Position numbers and translations under genes: made by a program. The notes below the pieces were generated by a model. The model searched no databases and had not been told where the DNA came from. It was given only the letters and a program-made list of their open reading frames with translations. A stretch of DNA of 64,000 bases from Plumapathes pennacea. Taxonomy: Eukaryota; Cnidaria; Anthozoa; Antipatharia; Myriopathidae. Numbering within the stretch: the first letter of the stretch is position 1; each line of letters opens with the position of its first letter. Below, one piece after another: positions 35,401-47,400 of the stretch. The DNA lies in the NCBI GenBank assembly GCA_964036295.1, contig OZ038466.1:11938001-12002000 (forward strand), in the 5' to 3' direction.

Positions 35401-38400
35401 TTGATGTATCTCAGACACAAGTCATTGACTAAGCATACTGAAAGGCGCGAAACCATTTTTCTCCCCCCCTCCCCTCTGTACAATGTTGCGTGTGTTTGGG
35501 AAAACAAGTTCAGGCCACTTCAACATTGAAAGGGTGGGAGGGGGGTTGTCCTTCAACTGAAACAGTAGAGAAATTACTGAAACTGTGCAAGTGTCCCAAG
35601 ACTTTTGTCACTGATTGTAGCTTTCACACATCAATCCTCAGTTGATTCATTATGCATGTTATCCTCTGTGCTGACGCAGTCAATATCTAGTTCTCTTTAG
35701 TTGTAGTAGTTTTCCAACATGCTACACAGTTTTAGGGCAGTTTTGGCTGCTGCTTTAGGCAGATTGATTGATTGATGGAAGCTTTGCAGCATTGGCAATT
35801 CATTTCAAATGAACCAACCATTTTTACTCCTGAGGATAGTGAGCTCATACCACAAATTATTCCAACCATCCAAGAAGAAACATAATGTATGGACAGTTTA
35901 ATCAGAAGTCATCAAATGCCAAACTCTCCAAACTATATGATACTTTGTATGAACTAAAAGAGAAAATTAAAGTTGATCTTTTACAGACTGAAGTGAAAGA
36001 GTCATGCAAGTGCTTCAGTTCTGATTGGTCTCTCTTTCAAAGTAAAACCAATTTTGGGTTTAATACTTTAATCGGCTTCTGGTTGGTTCAAAGTGTTTCC
36101 TTTGAAACTGGCCCTGTCATTACATTTTGTTTTATTTTCTAACATAAAAGCATGAATGAGTGTCTGTATTGACATGTTTCTAACAGTGTGTTATTTCTTT
36201 TATCAAGGATAAAAAGTCTGTTGATAGCTGCTGCCTTGCTTTCTCAAGACTTGTTGAAGTTTTCCACAGCAATGAGGTATATTGAACATACAACATTTTA
36301 GTGTCTTTAGATGCCTGCACCAGGGATTTAAGTACATGTAGCTCCCACAGTATCAGTAATCATGTTCTGTAATGCCTTCAAGTCATGATACAGTATATAA
36401 ATTTCCTCAAAATGAGCCAATTCGATCCCTGTGTTTGATCTCCCCTCTCTGTGTGGCCCCCTATATTAATTTTAGTCCCCCTCTCCATATTACCTCCTGA
36501 ATTTATTTTCCTTTTGGGCAAAGGCTCAAAAGTATTTCTGAACTATAGTCCCATGCTTGTGAAAAGCCCAGCCCCTCCCCCTGTCTGTGTGTGTGCGGGA
36601 GTTAGTGATTGAAAGAGAACATAGAATTGAGGGTTAACTGCATTTTTGGAAACCTTTTTGGAAACCAAGTCAGAAATTCTTGTTTTCTCTTTTCTCGCCA
36701 CTTTCTGTATCCAGAAACATCTCCAAGAAATAGCCTCACATGGTTTGTTATCAAACCTTCAACAGCTGGTAAGTCTGGTCTACATGTATATATACATTGT
36801 CTTTTCTTTTCCATGATGACAAAGCTTTTTCTCTACTTTTTGTCTTCAGAAACATTCACTTCTTCAATCAGTTATAAATTCTAATGGCTAATGTATTCTG
36901 ATTTGGTGAACTGATTAATTGTAAATATAGATTAGTCACCTTCTTTTAGGAACCACTACAATGCCCCTTTCCCCTTCAAAAATATATGGGATGAGGTGCA
37001 TCTCATATTGGATTGTAGAGTTCCCTTTCTCCAATCTCGCAAGGTTTTCAAGAGGGCCGGTTTGGATTTAAAAAGCTGCAATAACAGCTTACTATTCTGT
37101 TACTAACTCTACATCTCTTTGTCTGTAGCTGATTGTGACTCCGCCCATAATAAGTCCAGGGACGTTTGTAATGGTGCTTCATCTGCTGGCTGTTGTGTGT
37201 GCCAATAGCCCCTCTCTGGCTGCTACCCTCTTGAAGCAGAGTAAGTCCTACAGCAAGCATTCCTGGTATCTGTGCTCTTCACACTCAAATTCCCTTGCCC
37301 CTTAGCATTTGAACTTTCAAGTGATCCAGTGCTCAACATTAACAGTTGCCCACTAGGCAACCAAGTAAAGTCGGGACCGGGCAAACAGGAATTATGAAAC
37401 ATCCAACTGCTTGAAGTCAATCTACAGTCCTTCAGGGTTTGAGGTTCTTCCCTGAAGCAATTTGTTATTATTGACTACATGCAAAGGTTTTCTTTGTGTT
37501 CTTGTCAGATATATCAGATACCCTTCAATACCTTCTGGTGGGCACTACAGATGTCATGGAAGCAAACATGGAGGTAAAGATGTATTAAGATTCAAGCTTG
37601 GATCTCTTTCTGTGTGTCTTTGTCTGTCTTTTGTGTCTATGTTTATGTCTGTCTGTTACGTCTCAGGTTTTAACCCGGACATTCCGGGCAAGTGTTTCAA
37701 CTTTAAAAATCTCTTCTTCTGACTATTTCCTGTTCTGCTTATTTCAGTTGCTGCCACGAATCCCCCAGGAGTTCTTTGAACTAACCTGCATCGTTAGGTT
37801 TGTATACAGTTCGATTACAGTTAAACCTGTATTAAAGCAAACCTTCTAACCCTCTATTCAGCGAACAGTTGTCAAAGTCCCGAAAATCTACTAAATCTGT
37901 ATTTAGTCAGATACTGGAACACATCGTTTTCACCTGTATTAAACGGACATTTCCACGCCGAACGTCAAAAGAAATAAGTGCACTAGTTGCACGATGACAG
38001 CGTCAAACAATGGTTGTACTTATATATGAACATTGAAATATTCGCTTCGTTACATCTCCAAACCATATATCGGTTATCGCAGCCAGTTATCAGCTTGACC
38101 ACACCAAACATTAATTTTTAGCGGGCCTGTATTAACCCTTTCGCTCCCAGGCGTGATCAAGTTCAATTTTCTCATTCAGTTTTAACAGCACAAATATATC
38201 ATATAGTAAGGAGAACTTGGCTTTTGATACCTTGCTCAGATGATAGCTGATTAAACTACCAATTCTCAGTGCATCACTCGTACAATTTCCTTTTCAAAGG
38301 TTGGGAGAATCTGCATTTTGAGCTTGGGAGTAAAAGGGTTAAGTGGACACCCTGTATTATGGGATGTCCGCGAGCAACTGTTTGTCTCAACTATGGAGAC

Positions 38401-41400
38401 TGAGAGAGTGTTGCTGAGTTTTCCTCATTGTCATCAACTTTTATCTCTTCTGTCATTACTTTACAGTGAACTTCTGCCCAGCCTACCCAACAATGGTACG
38501 TGCATTTGACTATCAAAAGATCGTGCGCATTATCCAACTGAAGTCCGAGAGGGTCCTAATATCCTCCAGTAATACCTTAACGGCGTTTACCTTTCCCACA
38601 TATACTTTTGATTGATTGATTTTATATTTTATCTCCACACCGACATATTCTAAACTTAGTTCTCACAAGTGCTAGCATTCGATTGTAACTTCAGTTACGT
38701 TGAGAAAGCCTGGACATTTTACTTGACGTAATTTGAGAGCCATGTGAAAGTATGTCTTGCTGTACACGTCTTCTCTTTTAGAAATATTTGCAGTGGACAG
38801 TCTGCTTAGCAAAAATCGACAAACGGCAGAGCAAGGTCTCTGGCAGTGGAGGGATGACAGGGGAATCTGGCACACATACTCATGGATCGATAGTAAGATA
38901 ATCGAGACTGCTTATCAACGCAGAGAGGATGAAGTTAGTTTCACGGTCATGGGGCGTCCGTACAATATTGACTTCAACACCATGCAACAGGTAGATACTG
39001 TTATTTTTGTACCATATTTAAATATTGTTCTTCCTTTCCCGGTTTTTTTTTGTAGGAATTCATTATCTTATTTGTTGCACACCTGTGAACAATAAATAAT
39101 TTTACAGTCATACTTGTAGAACTTGGGTAATGATTCATTGTTTGAACCAATGTTCTAATTCAGCTTTCACAAATTCAAGACATCGCCAAGAGTATTTTCA
39201 AACAATCGTTGAGGACACGTTACATTCTAGTTCAAGATATCCGCTGAATGCAGCTTTAGATAACGTGGGCCTTACACATATTCACAACGAGCAGTGAGAT
39301 GTCTGGTTTGAGACTTCTATTATTTTACCTCCAGATAAACGAGGACACTGGGACTCCAAGGCCAGTGCAGCGTAGCCCAGGCACTACTGACTCAAACGAA
39401 ATTCCCCCTAAAATAAGTGCGACAAAGACCAAAACAAACAAAGAAGACGAGCGCTTAAAAGCCTTGCACGAAGACAAAGAAGTCGCGTCAGGATATTTCA
39501 GTGGGATCTTTGCGGTTCTGTACAGCATATGCGACTCAACAGTGGGTCCGGCCATCAAGCATAAGTGTATGAATGCGATTTTGAGAATGTTGTACTATTC
39601 TCCGCCTGAACTTCTTGCTGTGATTGTGAAGAAGCACCGCGTTTCAAGCCTTATAGGGGGGATGCTGAAATCCGAAGACCTTCAGATTTTGGTGAATGCC
39701 CTCCAGATGGCCGAGATCCTGATGCAAAAGTTGCCCGAAGCTTTTCACGTCTCCTTCAGACGAGAAGGAGTCATGCACAAGATTCATGACATAGCGTACG
39801 TGTGGTCTAAAGAGCACGTTTCTGCAAACACCAGCGCCACTGCCAAGGAAAGTCCTTTAGCGTCGGACGTGAAATCTCAAAGCCCAGAAAATTCGTCCAT
39901 GCAGCCGAGGCAAGTATGCATAGGCTGCGTCATGAATGTTTGAAGTTCTCTGGTTGTTCGTTGGTTGATAAAGTTCATTCAGGACTAGTTTAAGTTTTTT
40001 CTCTCGTGCTTTTGGCCAACAACCGGGCAAAGGGGCGGGAAAGGGCGGTTAATGATTCTTTTATATGAAGTATTAGTCATTTTAATCAATAGTATTTTAT
40101 TTAGCTTTATAACATTAGAAAACCCAGACTTTGCAGAAATTGAATTGAATTTAGGGGGGGGGGGGGGGGGGGGGAACGTGTAATGTTTCATTTTACATGA
40201 AGTACCGCCAAGCAGTATCTTACAATGTAATTAGAGCAGTTTCGTGGCATACCTGTAAATTAACTGGACCATCTCGTATTGGGAAGGTCATCAGAGCTAA
40301 GTGTATTGACCACGTCAGATAAAGTGTGTGTCTATGTACTGTGGGTAACAGTAGCAAGCAATCTGAGCTGGTCAGCTTAGCAGTTCTCCCAACACTAATC
40401 ATACATTTTGTTCAGCGAAGGCTGGGAGAATCAGGCTTCAGATACATGGGGACTGAAGGGTTCAATAAGCCAGGCCCTAAACTGTTACTGTGAGTGACTT
40501 TTGTTTTGTATTTCAGGAGGCTTGGCGATATTCTGAGAAGAAAACGCCGTTCAAAGAGGGCGGTCATGAAGGGCAAGATGCAGGATGCCAACAGTAACCC
40601 TAAAAAGACTCTGGAGGATGATTTTCATCCAATTGAACCTCGTGAATGTTCATTTTCAATAAGTCACGAAAGAATGTTGTCTGAGTTGACCTCCATCACG
40701 CCTGGAAGTTGGGGACCACGGACACTTGGGGGTACTCTATCAGCACCTGTCTCTCAGCGCAACAAGGTATGTAGCTTCAATACCAGAATCTTGTAAGCAC
40801 AAAAAAGTGATCAAGGCTAAACTCCTCCTTTCAATACATAGTCATCTTTATGAAGTATGGAGTATATGGAAAGTGATCTCTTGATTAAGCTCAAGCTGGT
40901 CATATTCTTCCTCTTACTGATATTGTTTTGTTTAATTGCGTTTGTTTTAACTGCGTTTGTTTTAAGAATACATCGAAGCTGCAAATCACATCGTATTTGT
41001 TATAAGTAATATGAAAGCAAGTGTTGTGGAAACAAGCCACGATAGTTTCGCTTTTTTCTTGCTGATATCTATTACATATTTACATGTAAATTCATTTACT
41101 CGCTGGTAACTAAGGATTTACGATGCATTTGATACTTCTGCCTTAGTGGAACTCAATACATTTATGTTAATAAATAAGCTTTTCCTCATATAAATCTTGC
41201 CATAGATAAGACGCACCCCAAACTTTAAAAGTGCCAGTTTTACGTGTGTTCACAGCATTTGTGGCTGTGTCGAGAATTTCTTAGACTAATTGGATTATGC
41301 CACTCTGTATCACTTCTTTTTCTTCATCTTGTGTTTGTGTTTAACGTTTGTCAATCCTTTCAGTTTGAATTAGGAGCTTGTGCAGCTAGTCCATCAAGCA

Positions 41401-44377
41401 AGAGCAAAGTTCGTCTGTGGATCAAAGAACAGGGTACGGTAAAACATGAAAACTGTTGTGTTGCCAGAGACTGTAAGAGAAAGTTTTCAATTGGTGTACT
41501 ATAACTACAGAAACGTTCACAAAGTAAGAAACAATTTCAACCAACCAGAAAAAAAAGGTAATTGTATTTGGTTCTATTTTTAAGAAGAGACCAGCCTGGT
41601 TGTGTGCTTGCGTGAAAAGATCGCAAACTGGTTTTGTTCTTGTCCCCGATTCGCTATTAAATAATGCTGTCAAAGCTGTTTGCACCAATCCGAAAGCTTA
41701 GCAAACGCAAAAGCAAGGCAAGCAGACAATTATTTTTAAGAGGTATCTGAAAACATGCTCTAACAACTGCACTAAGGGTTTACGGAATGCATGACACTGT
41801 CCGGTTTTTCAGTTTGAAAAGGGAACATGAACCATGGTTAGTGGTGACCATATGTTCTCATGTTTTGGTTGTGTTACCATGGTACCTCTGGTAACACAAC
41901 CAAAACAGATAATGACGCACATTTGCTATAAACGACAAGCCTTGAACTGCAACTGAACGTCTCTTTTATCACTTCCAGCGGAGAAATTCTGTGTAGCTTA
42001 CTTCGACAAAGACCAACAAGAGACCCACCCAGCCCTTGATATCATGCACAGATTACGTTCAGCAGCAGAAGGGCTCTCGCTGACCGTAAGTATCACATGA
42101 TAATCACTCGTGATTAGCATGTAGTCATTCCTCCTGGGCGCTGCCTTCAGGCTACTGAGCACAAGGCGTTATCGGCTTCGACAACAACAGACTATCCGTC
42201 CAACACACGCATCCCACCCACTATTGCATCCACTTATGTACTGCGAGAAAGACGTGTTTTTATTAGTGATTAGAACGATTTCCCATTTACGCAAAGTAAT
42301 TACTATACAGGGCAAATCACTGCAGCTGTAAGAACGGACAACTAACCAAAGGCCAAAGTAATTTTTGATTGGTTTAATCACTTTAAAAGAGAGGTCAATC
42401 AGAAGCGTTAAAAAAAAACGCCATCGCCGCTTGCTGCTTGCGTAAACAGATCGCAATCGGGTTTTGCTTTTCTTGTTGATTGACTAGAACATAATTACTT
42501 TCGACAATCAGTCACAAACCGCTTTATTGCTGTAGTATGTAAAACACCCACTTATATTTTCTTGCTTTGTTTTTACATAAGAATGAGGACAGTTTATCTG
42601 CACTCAAGGTAGGTTTGTTTGTTTTGTTTGTTATTTGTTTGTTTGTTTGTTTGTTTTTCTGGTATTTCATGCACTCATTTGTGTTTGCTTTGCATTGTTT
42701 CCTTCTCTTGTCTGATTGCCGTAAATTTTTTTTTTCTTCAGGAGGTCTGCAAGTGTGTCTCAGAGTCTACGGATAGCGCTTGCACTTTTGAAATTCTGCA
42801 CAGCGGTTTGGTGCCAAAACTGCTCAGGTATGAGAACCACTACATAGATTTCCACTAGAATTAGATTTCCACTAGAATTAGATTTCCACTAGAATTAGAT
42901 TTCCACTAGAATTAGATTTCCACTAGAATTAGATTTCCACTAGAATTAGATTTCCACTAGAATTAGATTTCCACTAGAATTAGATTTCCACTAGAATTAG
43001 ATTTCCACTAGAATTAGATTTCCACTAGAATTAGATTTCCACTAGAATTAGATTTCCACTAGAATTAGATTTCCACTAGAATTAGATTTCCACTAGAATT
43101 AGATTTCCACTAGAATTAGATTTCCACTAGAATTAGATTTCCACTAGAATTAGATTTCCACTAGAATTAGATTTCCACTAGAATTAGATTTCCACTAGAA
43201 TTAGATTTCCACTAGAATTAGATTTCCACTAGAATTAGATTTCCACTAGAATTAGATTTCCACTAGAATTAGATTTCCACTAGAATTAGATTTCCACTAG
43301 AATTAGATTTCCACTAGAATTAGATTTCCACTAGAATTAGATTTCCACTAGAATTAGATTTCCACTAGAATTAGATTTCCACTGCGTCAGCGTAGAGAAA
43401 TACGTGTATGATGAATCGACTAAGGATTGACGTCTGAAAGCTAGACACCGTAAAATAATTTCACTTGTTCCGACGAAGGGCTAGCACTCGAAACAACATC
43501 AGCCTCAAATTATTTGACGGCGTCTAGCTTTCACACATCGACCCTTAGTCGATTCATTATATACATGTAATGCCCTCGTGTTAATCGAGGGGCGTCACTT
43601 TTTGCCGATGCCCCTCGCAAAGGACTGAGTAAGAAAGAAAAAGACGTCACATTGGTGACTCTGTTTTCTTATGTGTGTGTATTTTTTTTTAGTTATTTAA
43701 GTTCGACTTCATCAGAGTGTGTGCTTCCCCTGGAACAACGGCTTAAGTTGTTTCTTTGTGCCTTCATGGGTGTCTCGGTAAGTTACCTTTTTATTTTGTT
43801 TTTTTACTCTGGAAACATTTATACATTATAGATTTACATGATTTACATGACAATGAACATTGGTCGATTTTTTACTGTTGTGTAACAAAACGTAATGACA
43901 GAAGCAAGCGAAGTAAATAAGGTGTACTTGATGGGTAATCCAAGTTCTGATCTCAGTTAATTTTCCATTTAATAAAGAAAAATGTGTATACGGTGAACAT
44001 TTAGTGCCTGCCTTAGAGAGGTGTCCGCTTTAGAGAGAGTTCAATTACAGAGAAACAAGTGAAAATCTGCAAGGACCAAATCTGCATGATGTCGGCCTTA
44101 GAGAGGTGTCCGCTTAGAGAGATCTGTCGACTTAGGGAGAGTTGACTTTATTGCAACTGCCGGACCTCCTTTATACACTGAATATTGTAAGAGTGTTAAC
44201 AATTTATGTATGAGAAAGGAATACTAGTCCTTCTGGACACCGCGGAGATAGTTCTTGAATTTAACGCCCCAAACGTCAGCCAATACATTCATTACGACGT
44301 TATCTCTACGTTATATATCGCAAGTTTGATTCATCTGAATTACAGTTATTCGACACTCAGCCCTCCTTTTACTTGTT

Positions 44378-44415
<38 letters not shown>

Positions 44416-47400
44416 GATGTTTTTTCCCCTCTGGTGTGTAGTTACAGGACTCTGACAAGGGGTCACCTTCGATTGGAGAGGTATGTAGCAGCCCTAATGC
44501 TCGTCACTTTCACTGAACCACTCTCAGACAGAGTAGCGTAATGGCCTGGCAAAACGAGGACATATTGGCGGCAACATTGTGTCCTTCGATGTTTCCAGGG
44601 TGGCAAAACGTGCGGCAACATTGTTGCGTTCCGCGTGGACACAACAAATGTTTCTGAAGTTTTTCAGAAACATTTTTTGTGTCCAGGATACAAATTTGTG
44701 TCCGCAACAAATGTTTCGCGCGTGGCAAAACGGGGCAACATTTGGGAAACATGCGCGCGCTAGCAATGTTGCCGCCACAATGTGTCCTCGTTTTGCCAGG
44801 CCTTAAGAGTACTCTATACCCAATCTGTACAAGCCTGGCTACGGAATACTGTAAATCTCTGCACAGTCCAGTCTTACTTCCACATGATTCGCCATTACAA
44901 TGTGCATGGCGCACTGTAAGTCCTCAGCCTCCGCAGATTAAAGCATTGCGAATGTGGGTTATGGACCTGAAGAATTGTGGACTGAATTGGGCAGACAGTC
45001 TACAAGTCACTGTCTCTTTTTTTCTTTTCCTTTTCAAACAGAACGACCGGAAACCCGCACTGATTCCTCTGTTGCAGAAGCTTCACTCGTGCACAAATCA
45101 GTTGGAGCAGGTAATCAATTGTAGTGACGTCATTCTTGCTCATCTTGTAACAGAAGACACGTTTCTTTTTTAATTCTCCAGCTGCATTTCCCCTCATCTC
45201 GCTGCCATCTATATTCCTCCTTACTCAGCCTCCTGATTTGATCTGATATACTGCGTCTACTGCGTCTACTGTGTATTCTCCTGTCATAATAACATCACCA
45301 GTTTCTGAATTTAACCCTTTGGCTCCCAAGAGTGACCAACTTCAATTTTCTTTTTCAATTTCTCACCTGAAGTTTATCAAACAGTAAGGTGAATTTGGCT
45401 TTTGATACCTTACTCAGATGAAAGTTGGCCCAGCTGTCAATTCTCACTACATCACTCATACATTTTCTTCTTAAAAGGTTGGGAGAATCTGTAGTTTGAG
45501 CTTGGGAGTGAAAGGGTTAACTCCAACAGACATGAGTCAGGAGTAAGACGAATGTTTGCTCTTTTATCCTTAGTTTCCTGTGAACCTTAACGACACTCTT
45601 ACAGGGCTGACAGGATCGGGTGGATCCAGGTAATGTGATTATAAGACATATCTTTTATTATTATACAACTCCCTTAGTAACGTGAAAATACCGCATAGTA
45701 ACGTGCGAATAACTCCATAGACACGTAAAAAAGATAAAGAGGTTATTACACGGGAAGGAGTGCAATACGGCAGAGTATTTTTACGAGTCGATTTTATTTT
45801 TTCGAGCCTGCTTCAGGCGAGAAAAAATAAAACTGACGAGTAAAAATACAGCCGTATTGCACGACTTTTCGTGTAATAAATTGTTTATTATACGACAAAC
45901 GAAGCAGGGCAAACGTTCTCGCCGCGCGCAAAATGGAACAAAAAATGACGCGTTCGTAAACTTTGCTTGCGAAAATTGATCACGTAAGTTAATAAACCAG
46001 TTGATCTGGTTCCTGACGAGTGCAATACGCTCCCATATTTGCACTCGTTTTGGCCCGTATTTGCACTCGAAAATGTGAAGTCGTGTAAGTCGAAAAAATA
46101 AAACCGACTCGTAAAAATACTCCGCCGTATTGCACTCCTTCCCGTGTAATAACCTCTTTGTATCCTGATGACCACGCTTTTTGAGCTGGTGGAACTTGCA
46201 ACGTTCAATGCTCTTCATAGAGCAACTGCAAGACGGTTCTATATAACTCACGATCATTATTAACGCGTGGACCTCCCCACTGCTTTTCTATATCAATACA
46301 CTCTTTTACACTAGTATAATGGATGGTATGTCTTTATAAGTCGTTCAAAAACCAATAACAACTAGTAAATAAAGCGTCGAGAATAAATGTCCCATGATGC
46401 AGTGGCGTGCCAGTCCTTGTAGAATTAGCGTTGTTCTGCGCAGTGGTGAAACATGGGCTTGGTGCCTGGGCTAAAACTTTCAGCATTAGCTGTTGGATTG
46501 CACTGACGAAGGGCAAACATTTAATTCTATCTGGCCTTCAGAACATCCAGACCAACATCTTGCCCTGTGCCTGGATAGCACTGTAATCACCCTGGGCCCG
46601 GTTTTTCGAAAGCCGATTAAGCTAATCCAGGATTAACGAAATTCTTTCTGACGACCTCTCTGCCGATGAAATGCAGGGTTTTGTTCAAATATGGATTAAA
46701 AAGCTTGTTTTAGCTGAATACGTATAAAGGAAATCGTTGCAGGACAAAATCTTCACATTTTCAGGCTTATAAATGACAAGAAAGTTTACACCTAATCCAG
46801 GATTAGCCTAATCGTGCTTTGAAAAACCGGGCCCTGAGCAGTTTCTCGTGTAAATACTGTATGTATGAAGTGTAACGATGTTTCATGACTTCTGTCTTTC
46901 CTTTTATTACAGAGGCTCCCAGGCTTTGAGGTTTTTCAGTACTCATCAGATTAAGGTAAATTAAGTATGTATGCGATGGCACTGTGACTATACAGAGAAA
47001 GGGGGGGGGGGGGGGGGGGGGGGGGTAGAGGGCGCACCGTCGGCTTTCATTGATAACAGTTCTCAGAACTGACGGAACTACCGACGTTAAATAAAATCAC
47101 TTTACCTTTACCTTTACCTCTACTTGATGTATGTTGTGTTACTCTTTACATGAGATATATAATGCCTGTGTTCGAAGCACTTTTGTAAAACTGAAACCAA
47201 AGTGATTGCAGCACCAATCACAAAAGCTGTTTTAAGAAAAAATAGTTCAACCAACAAGTAACCAAAGTACTTTTAAATTGGTTTTACTTCGACCGAAAAA
47301 CCAATCAGCAATGTGAGAAAACGGCAAACGCCAGTTGCTTGTTTGAGTTTAGAGATGGCACAGTTGGGTTTTTCTTTTGTTCCTGTTTGACCAATAATGC

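Larger units (their letters stand above)
30423..38495 (+). other. TRIP12: TRIP12 exons 10-23, ARM-like repeats
   Basis: Exons: 30423..30518, 31136..31218, 31771..31836, 32688..32723, 32859..32954, 33687..33779, 34385..34438, 35143..35244, 36208..36276, 36715..36768, 37129..37240, 37509..37573, 37748..37797, 38467..38495. Near-identical words to human TRIP12 include [59 protein letters not shown] and LIVTPPI. These helices form the armadillo-type substrate-binding solenoid. Confidence 0.95.

Noticed and set aside
42845-43382. CRISPR-like regular array
   Set aside because: There are no spacers. It is a pure 17-bp head-to-tail minisatellite in a eukaryotic intron.
45781-46257. Minus-strand frame of 158 codons
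   Set aside because: It lies inside a long-TIR MITE, and its overlapping frames mirror the inverted repeats. There is no protein family signal.
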